Shown here piece after piece: positions 16,523-25,572 of a stretch of DNA of 52,481 nucleotides. The translations under genes were made by a program, and so were the position numbers. Numbering within the stretch: position 1 is the first letter of the stretch; each line of letters begins with the position of its first letter. The notes under the pieces are model-generated. The model had not been told where the DNA came from. It did not search any database and saw only the letters and a list, made by a program, of their open reading frames with translations. Source of the DNA: Acidobacteriota bacterium (GTDB lineage: Bacteria; Acidobacteriota; Vicinamibacteria; Fen-336); contig JAJDNV010000255.1 of assembly GCA_022340545.1 (NCBI GenBank), positions 1 to 52,481 on the forward strand. The letters run 5' to 3'.

Positions 16523-19500
16523 ATGGTGCCTGGAGATCCCGGGAAGCGGGCGGCGCGGCTCGCCGAGGTGGTCGAGATCGTCGGCCGTGAGGTCGCACCC
16601 GAACAGAGGGACCTGGCGCTGAGCTTCGTCTCCCTGGTCTTCGAGGACCTGCCTCCCCGCATCGCGCTCGAGCTCCCGGCCCCCGCCGTCGCCGCCCGTC
16701 TGCTCTCCCATTTCCATTTCGTGGCCCGTGAGATGCCGCCTCCCCACCAGCTCTACCGGGGGCTGCCCGGCATCCACGTCGCGGTGTGGAACCCCGCGGA
16801 CGAGCGGGCCCGCGCCCTGGGAGGGGGGGCGGGGCTGCCGATCGAGACCACGATCGTCCAGACCCACACCCCCGACAGGCCGTTCATCTTCGACAGCCTC
16901 AAGAACTACTTCCAGCGGTCGGGCGACCGGGTCTACTCCGCGATCCACCCGATGTTCACCGTCCGCCGGCAGTGGGAGCGGGTCGTCTCGTTCGGGGGAA
17001 TGCAGGACGAGGGGAGCCGGGAGAGCTACACCTTCTTCCAGATCGAGCCGCTCGAGTCGAAGGACCGCCGGCGCCGGATGGAGCACGAGATCTTCTCGCT
17101 TCTGAAGGCCGTCTTCCTCGCGGTGGACGACTTCGCGGACATGCGGCGTTCCTGTCGGGACCTCGTCGGCCGTCTTCGCAGCCCGCGGGGGGACGGCGAC
17201 CAACTGGCGTCGGCGCGGGGGTTCATCGAGTGGCTGCTCGAGGACAACTACATCTTCATGGGAACCGTGTCCTACCGGGTCGGCCGCGATGGGCGGTTCT
17301 ACCGGGTGGACGAGACCGCGCACGGGGCATTTGCGGACCCCGCGCTCCTGCCGATCGTCTTCCCGGGGGTCGGCGAGCACATTGAAGAGCATCTCCAGCC
17401 CCTCTCGGACGACAGCCGCATCATCGACCTGGATTTCTGCACCGGTGCCTCGGCGATCTACCACCTGGAGCCGATCGAGGACCTGACGCTGCGCGAGTGG
17501 GGCGAGGACGGTCGTCTCCAGAGCCTGACCTTCCTCCTGGGCCGGTTCGCCCGGGGCGCCTTCGCTCAGCGCGCGGACAGCATCCCGATCCTGCGGGAGA
17601 AGCAGCAGTGGCTGCTGGACCGCAGCGGGGCGACCCCGTTCTCGTACGTGTGGCGCCGGACGCGCGCCACCTTCAACCAGCTTCCCAAGGCGGACCTGCT
17701 CTACGCCGACGTGGCCGACCTCAAGCGGCTGATCGACCGCATCGTCCACGTCGCGAGCGACAACGAGGTGATCGTCGAGGGGCGCCAGGGCCCCGGCTAC
17801 GAGACCCTCTACGTGGCCTTCTCCCGGCTGCGCTACTCCTATCGCACCGAGCGGGAGCTGGGCCGGGCGCTGGGGGAGGCGTTCGGCCCCGTCGCCTTTG
17901 CGACCTCGGTGAGCGCAGGGGCGGTGAGCGTCCTCATCTTCTACTTCGACTCAGCCGGGCTGGACCGCCCGGTCGACGTCGCCGAGGCGAGGACGCTGGT
18001 CGTCTCCCTCGTTACGACCTGGGAGGACCGCATCGCGGCGGCGCTCGAGCAGGCGTTCGGCGAGAGGGAGGGACGGCGACTCTTTCGACGCTACGTGACC
18101 CCGGAGACGCGCAGCGGCCTCTACCGGGAGGTGACGGCGCCCGAGGACGTGCCCGCCGACCTCGAGCGTCTCGAGCAGCTCGAGCTCCGCCTCGACGTGC
18201 GGGTCGTCCCACGGACCGCCGAGCGGGTGACGATCATCCTCTACTCGGTGCGTGGTCTCGACCTCACGGACATCCTGAAGACGATGCAGAACCTCGGGCT
18301 GACCGTCCTCGAGGAGATGTGCATCCCGCTCAGCCTGCCCGAGGGCCGGCGCTGCCTGCTGTATCGCTTCGACGTCGAGGCGCCGCCGGAGCGGATCGCC
18401 GCGCTCCTCGACGGGGAGGGGCGGGTCGCCGAGGCCCTGCGCGCCCTCGACGAGGAGCGGGCCACGGACGACCCACTCAACGGGCTGATCCTCTCCGCCG
18501 GGCTCGGCTGGCGCGACGTGGAGATCCTGCGGACGCTGCGCAACCACCTGCTACAGATCCGGTCGCACTGGGCGGCGGACACGGTGAGCGGGGTGCTGGT
18601 GCGGAACGCGGGCGTCGCCGGTGCGCTTCATCGGGCCTTCGCGACGCGGTTCGACCCGACCCTCGAGGGCGCGGAGCCTCGCGAGCAGGCGATCGAGGAG
18701 GCGGACGCCGGCGTCGAGCAGGAGCTCGAGGCGGTGCGGAGCCTGGCCGAGGACGAGGTCCTCCGGGCCCTCGCCAACCTGATCGCCGCTTCTGTGCGCA
18801 CGAACGCGTACCAGCGGCCGGAGCGACCGGTCTTCTCGATCAAGGTCGACAGCGCCCGGGTGGAGGGGATGCCGTCGCCGCGTCCGATGTACGAGGTCTT
18901 CCTCCACTCCCGCCGCCTCGAGGGCATCCACCTGCGCGGTGGACGCGTCGCCCGAGGTGGCATCCGCTGGTCGGACCGACCCGACGACTACCGCACCGAG
19001 GTCCTGGGCCTGATGAAGACCCAGATGGTGAAGAACTCCGTGATCGTGCCCGTGGGGTCGAAGGGCGGCTTCGTTCTCAAGGGCCCGATCCCGCCGCGGC
19101 CGGCGCTCGACGAGTTCCTCGTGGACCGTTATCGGGAGTACGTGTCCGGCCTCCTCGACGTGACCGACAACCGCGAGGACGGGCGCATCCTCCACCCCCC
19201 CGAGGTGGTGCGCCACGACGGCGACGACGCCTATCTCGTGGTGGCGGCGGACAAGGGGACCGCACACCTCTCCGACACCGCCAACCAGGTTTCCTCCCAG
19301 TACGGTTTCTGGCTCGGGGACGCGTTCGCTTCCGGGGGCAGCGTCGGGTATGACCACAAGAAGATGGGGATCACCGCCCGGGGGGCCTGGGAGTGCGTCC
19401 ACCACCACTTCCGCAACCTGGGCCTGGACACCCAGAAGGACCCGTTCACGGTTGCGGCCATCGGCGACATGGGGGGAGACGTCTTCGGTAACGGAATGCT

Positions 19501-20815
19501 CCTCTCACCGGCGATCCGGCTGGTGGCCGCCTTCAATCACCTCCACATCTTCCTGGACCCCGACCCCGACGCCGAGGCGAGCTTTGCGGAGCGGGAGCGT
19601 CTTTTTCGCCTGCCGCGCTCGAGCTGGCGCGACTACGACACGGCGCTGATCAGCGCGGGCGGCGGCGTGTTCGACCGCTCGGCGAAGGCCGTCCCGTTGT
19701 CGCCGGAGGTGCGCCGGCTGCTCGAGATCGACGCGCCGAGCGCGCCGGGGGAGGCCGTCATCCGCAAGATCCTGACCTCCAAGGTGGATCTCCTCTACAA
19801 CGGCGGGATCGGCACGTATGTCAAGGCCTCGAGCGAGGAGCACGTCGAGGTCGGCGACCGCTCGAACGATCGGGTGCGGGTGGACGCGCGCGACGTGCAG
19901 GCCCGCGTCGTCGGCGAAGGCGGCAACCTGGGCCTCACCCAGAGGGCTCGGCTCGAGTACTGGGCGGGCGGGGGACGGGTGAACACCGACGCCATCGACA
20001 ACTCCGGGGGAGTCGATGCCTCCGACCACGAGGTGAACATCAAGATCCTGCTCGACATGCTCTGCAAGAAGGGGCTGATCGAGGGGCGGAAGGAGCGCGA
20101 CCGGATCTTCCTCGACATGACCGACGACGTCGCCGACCTGGTTCTCGCCGACAACGCGGGCCAGGCCCTGGCCCTGAGCCTGGACGGCCGGCGCAGCGTG
20201 CGGGACTACGAGGCGTTCGTCAGCCTGTTCGACGACATGGCGGGGGCGGGGCTCCTCAACCGGGCGGACGAGTTCGTGCCCCGGCGCAAGGAGCTGCTCG
20301 CGAGCCCGACCCGCGAACGTGGTCTCCCGCGGCCCCTTCTCGGCGTCCTGCTCGGCTACGCGAAGATGTCGGTCTACCAGCTCCTTCTCGAGACCGACTT
20401 CCCCGACCGCCCGGCCGCGCGGCCGTTCCTCGATGGCTACTTCCCGGCGCTCCTGCGGGAGCGCTTCGCCGAGCACTTCGAGGAGCACGTCCTCCGACGG
20501 GAGATCGTCGCCACCGCAGCCGTCAACTACCTGATCAATCGGGGAGGCGTCACGCTGCTGCCCCGACTCACCGGCGTGGCCGAGGTCTTGATCGGTGATG
20601 CGGTGGCGGCGTGGGTCGAGATCGACCGGGAGGCCGAGGCCGAGGCGCTGCGCGAGGCACTGCTCGCGGCCCGGCGCCCCGCCCGCGAGGAGCAGGAGGC
20701 GCTTCTCGAGATCGAAGACGCGCTCGAGATCTCGGTGGCCGAGAGACTCGCGGGGGGGACGGGCGAGGGAGCGGAGAAGGCGCTGCGGGCCATCCGAGAA
20801 CGGCTGGCGCTGTGA
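16523..20815 (+). CDS. NAD-specific glutamate dehydrogenase, large (GDH-180-like) class
   Basis: 1430-aa bacterial NAD-GDH, which oxidatively deaminates glutamate to 2-oxoglutarate. AAGGAG precedes ATG 16523. The N-terminal ~700 residues are the ACT-like regulatory region of this family (for example QTHTPDRPFIFDSLKNYFQ and IEWLLEDNYIFMGT). The catalytic core (about 780-1250) contains RGGIRWSDRPDDYRTEVLGL, KTQMVKNSVIVPVGSKGGF, the NAD-domain region AAIGDMGGDVFGNGML, and VDASDHEVNIKILLD. Typical members run 1,550-1,650 aa, so this one is about 10% shorter, mostly in the N-terminal half. It is followed 260 bp later by a hexameric gdhA, an unusual pairing of catabolic and anabolic types. Confidence 0.92.
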   Translation: MVPGDPGKRAARLAEVVEIVGREVAPEQRDLALSFVSLVFEDLPPRIALELPAPAVAARLLSHFHFVAREMPPPHQLYRGLPGIHVAVWNPADERARALGGGAGLPIETTIVQTHTPDRPFIFDSLKNYFQRSGDRVYSAIHPMFTVRRQWERVVSFGGMQDEGSRESYTFFQIEPLESKDRRRRMEHEIFSLLKAVFLAVDDFADMRRSCRDLVGRLRSPRGDGDQLASARGFIEWLLEDNYIFMGTVSYRVGRDGRFYRVDETAHGAFADPALLPIVFPGVGEHIEEHLQPLSDDSRIIDLDFCTGASAIYHLEPIEDLTLREWGEDGRLQSLTFLLGRFARGAFAQRADSIPILREKQQWLLDRSGATPFSYVWRRTRATFNQLPKADLLYADVADLKRLIDRIVHVASDNEVIVEGRQGPGYETLYVAFSRLRYSYRTERELGRALGEAFGPVAFATSVSAGAVSVLIFYFDSAGLDRPVDVAEARTLVVSLVTTWEDRIAAALEQAFGEREGRRLFRRYVTPETRSGLYREVTAPEDVPADLERLEQLELRLDVRVVPRTAERVTIILYSVRGLDLTDILKTMQNLGLTVLEEMCIPLSLPEGRRCLLYRFDVEAPPERIAALLDGEGRVAEALRALDEERATDDPLNGLILSAGLGWRDVEILRTLRNHLLQIRSHWAADTVSGVLVRNAGVAGALHRAFATRFDPTLEGAEPREQAIEEADAGVEQELEAVRSLAEDEVLRALANLIAASVRTNAYQRPERPVFSIKVDSARVEGMPSPRPMYEVFLHSRRLEGIHLRGGRVARGGIRWSDRPDDYRTEVLGLMKTQMVKNSVIVPVGSKGGFVLKGPIPPRPALDEFLVDRYREYVSGLLDVTDNREDGRILHPPEVVRHDGDDAYLVVAADKGTAHLSDTANQVSSQYGFWLGDAFASGGSVGYDHKKMGITARGAWECVHHHFRNLGLDTQKDPFTVAAIGDMGGDVFGNGMLLSPAIRLVAAFNHLHIFLDPDPDAEASFAERERLFRLPRSSWRDYDTALISAGGGVFDRSAKAVPLSPEVRRLLEIDAPSAPGEAVIRKILTSKVDLLYNGGIGTYVKASSEEHVEVGDRSNDRVRVDARDVQARVVGEGGNLGLTQRARLEYWAGGGRVNTDAIDNSGGVDASDHEVNIKILLDMLCKKGLIEGRKERDRIFLDMTDDVADLVLADNAGQALALSLDGRRSVRDYEAFVSLFDDMAGAGLLNRADEFVPRRKELLASPTRERGLPRPLLGVLLGYAKMSVYQLLLETDFPDRPAARPFLDGYFPALLRERFAEHFEEHVLRREIVATAAVNYLINRGGVTLLPRLTGVAEVLIGDAVAAWVEIDREAEAEALREALLAARRPAREEQEALLEIEDALEISVAERLAGGTGEGAEKALRAIRERLAL

Positions 20816-21075
20816 GCCGGGGAGACCGACCCCCCGCCGCCCGGCCACCCGGACCCTTCGGCTCATGCCCGCCCGCCGGCCTCCGGCGCTCCTAGTCCGC
20901 TTGGCTCATGGGCCGGCAGCCCCCCTTCGTCTATCATCGGAGAGATCAGTGCTGTCGATGGATCCTCGTCCATTCGGGGCGACTTGGAACGGCAGCGAGA
21001 CCGCGCCCCGATGGCTGAGCCCACTCTCGCTCCTACCCGCCACCGGGCTCACCACATCCTCAGGGGGATAACCAT

Positions 21076-22437
21076 ATGAACGACTACGTTTCCGCCCTCC
21101 TGGTCGACGTCCAGGGCAAGAACCCGGCCGAGCCGGAGTTCCATCAGGCCGTCCAGGAGGTTGCCGAGTCACTGGCCCTGGTGCTGGACCGTCATCCGGA
21201 GTACCGGCACTCCCGGGTCCTCGAGCGGATCATCGAGCCCGAGCGGGTCATCCTGTTCCGGGTGCCCTGGGTGGACGACAAGGGGGAGGTGCAGATCAAC
21301 CGCGGGTTCCGAATCGAGATGAACAGCGCGATCGGCCCGTACAAGGGAGGGTTGCGATTCCACCCTTCAGTGAACCTCGGCATCCTGAAGTTCCTGGCCT
21401 TCGAGCAGGTGTTCAAGAACTCGCTCACCACCCTGCCCATGGGCGGCGGGAAGGGCGGCAGCGACTTCGACCCGAAGGGCAAGAGCGACAACGAGGTCAT
21501 GCGGTTCTGCCAGAGCTTCATGAGCGAGCTGTTCCGCCACATCGGTCCCAACACCGACGTCCCCGCCGGCGACATCGGGGTGGGGGGACGCGAGATCGGG
21601 TTCCTGTTCGGACAGTACAAGCGTCTCCGCAACGAGTTCACCGGTGTCCTCACCGGGAAGGGCCTGAACTGGGGCGGGTCGCTCATCCGGCCCGAGGCGA
21701 CCGGCTACGGGTGCGTGTACTTCGCGCAGGAGATGCTGGGCACGCGCAAGGAGACCCTGGAGGGCAAGGTCTGCCTCGTCTCCGGCAGCGGCAACGTGGC
21801 CCAGTACACCGTGGAGAAGCTCCTCGACCTTGGAGGCAAACCGGTGACGTTGTCCGACTCGAGCGGCAGCATCTTCGACGAGGCCGGCATCGACCGCGAG
21901 AAGCTGAGCTTCGTGATGGACCTGAAGAACGTCCGGCGGGGTCGTATCAAGGAGTACGCCGAGAAGTATCAGTCAGCGGTCTACACCGAGACCGATCCCA
22001 GGCTGGACCACAATCCCCTCTGGGACCACAAGGCCCAGTGCGCGTTCCCGTCGGCGACCCAGAACGAGATCAACGGCAAGGACGCGGCCAATCTGCTCCG
22101 GCAGGGTGTCTACGTCATCGGCGAAGGTGCCAACATGCCGGCCACCGTCGAGGCGGTCAACCAGTTCGTGGACGCGGGCATCCTGTACGGGCCGGGCAAG
22201 GCCGCCAACGCCGGCGGAGTAGCGGTGTCCGGGCTGGAAATGGCCCAGAACAGCATGCGCTACGGCTGGACCCGGAAGGAGGTCGACAACCGGCTCCAGC
22301 TCATCATGAGCAGCATCCACGAGGCCTGCGTGGGGACCGCGGATCGCTTCGGGGTCCCGGGAAACTACGTCGACGGGGCCAACATCGCGGGCTTCCTCAA
22401 GGTCGCGGACGCGATGATGGACCAGGGAGTCGTGTAG
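21076..22437 (+). CDS. gdhA: NADP-type glutamate dehydrogenase (hexameric class)
   Basis: 453-aa hexameric glutamate dehydrogenase of the GdhA class, normally making glutamate from 2-oxoglutarate and ammonium. Catalytic and substrate residues are visible in GPYKGGLRFHPSVN, PMGGGKGGSDFDPKGK (K126 is the active-site lysine), PAGDIGVGGREIGFL and ATGYG. The Rossmann domain contains LVSGSGNVAQYT, and the pattern DSSGSIFDE after beta-2 fits NADP-preferring GdhA enzymes. AGGGGG lies upstream of ATG 21076. The 260-bp gap after the NAD-GDH probably holds a separate promoter, though I see no clear one. Coenzyme preference is inferred from similarity to E. coli GdhA. Confidence 0.92.
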   Translation: MNDYVSALLVDVQGKNPAEPEFHQAVQEVAESLALVLDRHPEYRHSRVLERIIEPERVILFRVPWVDDKGEVQINRGFRIEMNSAIGPYKGGLRFHPSVNLGILKFLAFEQVFKNSLTTLPMGGGKGGSDFDPKGKSDNEVMRFCQSFMSELFRHIGPNTDVPAGDIGVGGREIGFLFGQYKRLRNEFTGVLTGKGLNWGGSLIRPEATGYGCVYFAQEMLGTRKETLEGKVCLVSGSGNVAQYTVEKLLDLGGKPVTLSDSSGSIFDEAGIDREKLSFVMDLKNVRRGRIKEYAEKYQSAVYTETDPRLDHNPLWDHKAQCAFPSATQNEINGKDAANLLRQGVYVIGEGANMPATVEAVNQFVDAGILYGPGKAANAGGVAVSGLEMAQNSMRYGWTRKEVDNRLQLIMSSIHEACVGTADRFGVPGNYVDGANIAGFLKVADAMMDQGVV

Positions 22438-22493
22438 CGGGACTCCGAAGTCGTGTGAGCATCGCAGACCACGTGGCGAGGGGCGCGGCGGGC

Positions 22494-22513
22494 GGGGTGC
22501 ACGCCGTGCCCCC
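22494..22513 (+). terminator. Possible hairpin downstream of gdhA
   Basis: GGGG, a single T bulge, then GCAC pairing across a three-base loop with GTGC followed by CCCC, about 57 bp after the gdhA stop. There is no T-run, so factor-independent termination is doubtful. Confidence 0.3.
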
Positions 22514-22614
22514 GCAGAGCCCGGCGTGGTCGAGCGTCGGGCGACTTCCGCGACACCCAGGTTCGTACCCGGTCCCGTCGTGCTAGGCTTCCCGCCGAAG
22601 AGGGCACCATCGCG

Positions 22615-25572
22615 ATGAGCACGACCGACGGCCGGCGTCGATACCACGACTACCAGGACCTGATGCGGTACCGCATCATGGACATCCTGCTGGTGTCGAC
22701 GCCCTACGACACGTTCATACTGGAGGAGGCGGGCGAGCTCGCGGAGCGGATGCTCGGCGAGTTCCGCAACCTGGATCTGCACTACGCGCCCGCCCTCAAC
22801 GGGGTCACCTCCGGGGCGGCTGCCCTCCGGCTCGCCCGTGAGCGACGCATCAACCTGATCATCACCACGCCGTACCTTCCGGACATGGACGCGGCCGAGC
22901 TCGCCAGGCAGGTGAAGGAGGCGAGGCTGGACGTTCCGGTCGTCCTCCTGGCCTGGGACACCCGGGAGCTGCGGGAGTTCGAGGCCCGGGCCGACACGTC
23001 CGCGATCGAGCGGAGCTTCCTATGGCAGGGCGACGCGCGCATCCTCGTCGCCATCGTGAAGTCGGTCGAGGACCGGCGGAACGTCGATCACGACACCCGC
23101 TCGGTCGGGGTGCAGGTGATTCTCCTCATCGAGGACAACGTCCGCTACTACTCCTCGTTCCTTCCCGTCATCTACGCCGAGCTCCTCCAGCACTCGCGGC
23201 GGGTGGTCAAGGAAGGCATCAACCTGTCCCAGCAGATTCTGCGGATGCGGGCGCGTCCGAAGATCCTGCTGTGCACGACGTGGGAGGAAGCGGAGGAGAT
23301 CTTCGACAAGTACGCGGAGGACGTCCTCGGGGTCATCTCGGATGTCCAGTTCCCCCGCGGAGGGGTGAAGAGCCCGCAGGCCGGTGCCGACTTCGCGCGG
23401 CACGTGGGAGAGGCCTATCCGGACGTCCCGATCATCCTCCACTCCTCGCGTCCGGAGAACGAGGCCCTCGCCGAGAAGGTGGGGTCCAACTTCCTTCTCA
23501 AGGGCTCACCACTCCTCCTGCAGGAGCTCCGCAAGGTGATGCTGCAGGACTTCGCCTTCGGCGACTTCATCTTCAAGGACCGGGCCGGGAACGAGCTGAC
23601 CCGGGCCGCCGACCTGCGGGAGATGGAGGAGAAGCTGACCGTGGTGCCCCCGGAGTCGATCATCCGCCACGCCGAGCGCAACCACTTCTCACGCTGGCTC
23701 AAGGCGCGGACGGAGTTCGCCCTCGCCCACGAGCTGCGGCCTCGCCGCCTGAGCGACTACGGAGACATCGAGGGGCTTCGGGAGAACCTCATCCAGACCA
23801 TCAAGCGGTACCGCGTGGAGCAGAGCCAGATCCTGGTGACCGACTTCGACCGATCGACCTTCGACTTGAGCGGCGACTTCTATCGGATCGGCGGCGGCTC
23901 GCTCGGGGGCAAGGCCCGTGGGCTTGCCTTCGTCCGGCGGATGCTGGGCGAGCGGCGGCTGCGGAACCACTTCGACGGCGTAGAGGTGGCGGTTCCCGAG
24001 ACCGCGGTGCTCGGAACCGATATCTTCGACAACTTCCTCGACCTGAACGACCTCAAGCTCTTCGCCATCGAGTGCGACGAAGACGAGGAGATCCAGCGCC
24101 GGTTCGTGGCCGCTCGCTTCCCGGAGGGAGCGGAGCGGGACGTGGCCGCCTTTCTGGAGAAGGCGGCGTGGCCCCTGGCCGTCAGGTCCTCGAGCCTGCT
24201 CGAGGACTCGCAGCACCAGCCGTTCACCGGGGTCTACGAGACCCTGATGCTCCCGAACAACGAATGGAGCCTCGGGGAGCGACTTGAGCGCGCGCTCGAG
24301 GCGATCAAGCGTGTCTACGCCTCGACCTTCTCGCAGCACGCCAAGGCCTACCTGCGGGCCACTCCCTACCGGCTGGAAGAGGAGAAGATGGCCGTGCTCC
24401 TCCAGCGCATCGTGGGCTCGGCGCGGGGAGAACGCTTCTACCCCGACTTCTCCGGAGTGGCGCGATCTCAGAACTTCTACCCGACCCCGCCGCTCGAGGC
24501 GGGGGACGGGATCGTCGCGGTGGCCCTCGGCATGGGAAGGACGATCGTCGAGGGGGGGGCGTGTCTGCGCTTCAGCCCGAAGCATCCGAAGCACATCCTC
24601 CAGTTCTCATCAGTGCCGGAAATGCTGGCCACGACGCAGCGCGAGTTCTGGGCACTATCGCTCGAAGGTGGGGGCGGCAACGGGGGCATGCGCGAGCAGC
24701 CCTTTGAGCTCTCCGTCGCCGAGAAGGACGGTGCGCTCGTGGCGATGGGCTCGACCTACTCGCCGGAGAACGACGTCGTCTATGACGGCATGTCGCGGCC
24801 CGGCCCCCGGGTCGTGACCTTCGCGCCCATCCTGAAGCACGGGCGCTTCCCCCTCGCCGAGGTGATCGGGACCCTCATGGAGACCGGGGAGCGCGGCATG
24901 GGAGTGCCGGTGGAGATCGAGTTCGCGGTCAGCCTCGCCTGCCGGCCGGGGGCGCGGTGCGAGTTCGGGTTCCTGCAGCTGCGTCCACTCTCGCTCAGCC
25001 GGGAGATGGAAGCACTCGACCTGGCCGACGTCGACCAGGCGGAGGTGCTCTGCCGGAGCGATCGGGTGCTCGGCAACGGCCGCGTCGAGGAGCTCCGCGA
25101 CCTCGTCGTGGTCGACTTTCAGCGCTTCGAGCGCGCGCAGAGCCGGGAGGCGGCGGCGGAGGTGGCCCGGCTGAACCGCCTGCTCCTCTCGGAAGAACGG
25201 CCCTACGCCCTCATCGGTGTCGGGCGGTGGGGCTCACGCGATCCCTGGCTGGGGATCCCCGTGGCGTGGGACCAGGTGGCGGGAGCGCAGGTCATCGTGG
25301 AAGCGGGTCTGCGGGACCTCAGGGTGACGCCCTCCCAGGGCACTCACTTCTTCCAGAACCTCACGTCGTTCAACGTGGGCTACTTCACCGTGAACCCCGA
25401 GATCGGAGAAGGCTACGTCGACTGGGACTGGCTCAACGCCCAGCCCGCTCTCTCGCACGCCGCCCACGTGAGGCATCTGCGCCTGGAGCACCCGATCCTG
25501 GTCCTGATGGACGGCCGGCGGAACGAGGGCCTGATCCTCAAGGACGCCCGTTCGCTCTCGGCGCCGGAGTGA
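22615..25572 (+). CDS. Tandem receiver-like domains fused to PEP-synthase/PPDK ATP-grasp domain
   Basis: 985 aa. Residues 22-145 look like a receiver domain that lacks the phospho-Asp (IITTPYLPDMD). Residues 165-320 form a second, complete-looking receiver: acidic E173/D174, phospho-Asp D243 in VISDVQFP and K296 in FLLKGSP. From about 420 the protein is the PPDK_N (PEP/pyruvate-binding ATP-grasp) domain: GGGSLGGKARGLAF with K433, AVRSSSLLEDSQ with R524, and EIEFAVS near 765. The phosphohistidine swivel domain and PEP/pyruvate TIM barrel of real PEP synthase are absent, so it cannot perform that full reaction. It probably makes a phospho-product from ATP under receiver control; the target is unknown. 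Similar fusions are usually annotated as PEP synthase. Its 3' end overlaps the convergent phosphotriesterase gene by 35 bp. Confidence 0.8.
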   Translation: MSTTDGRRRYHDYQDLMRYRIMDILLVSTPYDTFILEEAGELAERMLGEFRNLDLHYAPALNGVTSGAAALRLARERRINLIITTPYLPDMDAAELARQVKEARLDVPVVLLAWDTRELREFEARADTSAIERSFLWQGDARILVAIVKSVEDRRNVDHDTRSVGVQVILLIEDNVRYYSSFLPVIYAELLQHSRRVVKEGINLSQQILRMRARPKILLCTTWEEAEEIFDKYAEDVLGVISDVQFPRGGVKSPQAGADFARHVGEAYPDVPIILHSSRPENEALAEKVGSNFLLKGSPLLLQELRKVMLQDFAFGDFIFKDRAGNELTRAADLREMEEKLTVVPPESIIRHAERNHFSRWLKARTEFALAHELRPRRLSDYGDIEGLRENLIQTIKRYRVEQSQILVTDFDRSTFDLSGDFYRIGGGSLGGKARGLAFVRRMLGERRLRNHFDGVEVAVPETAVLGTDIFDNFLDLNDLKLFAIECDEDEEIQRRFVAARFPEGAERDVAAFLEKAAWPLAVRSSSLLEDSQHQPFTGVYETLMLPNNEWSLGERLERALEAIKRVYASTFSQHAKAYLRATPYRLEEEKMAVLLQRIVGSARGERFYPDFSGVARSQNFYPTPPLEAGDGIVAVALGMGRTIVEGGACLRFSPKHPKHILQFSSVPEMLATTQREFWALSLEGGGGNGGMREQPFELSVAEKDGALVAMGSTYSPENDVVYDGMSRPGPRVVTFAPILKHGRFPLAEVIGTLMETGERGMGVPVEIEFAVSLACRPGARCEFGFLQLRPLSLSREMEALDLADVDQAEVLCRSDRVLGNGRVEELRDLVVVDFQRFERAQSREAAAEVARLNRLLLSEERPYALIGVGRWGSRDPWLGIPVAWDQVAGAQVIVEAGLRDLRVTPSQGTHFFQNLTSFNVGYFTVNPEIGEGYVDWDWLNAQPALSHAAHVRHLRLEHPILVLMDGRRNEGLILKDARSLSAPE

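Noticed and set aside
22615..25572. Calling the gene phosphoenolpyruvate synthase
   Set aside because: The phosphohistidine and PEP/pyruvate barrel domains are absent, so only the ATP-grasp part is supported.
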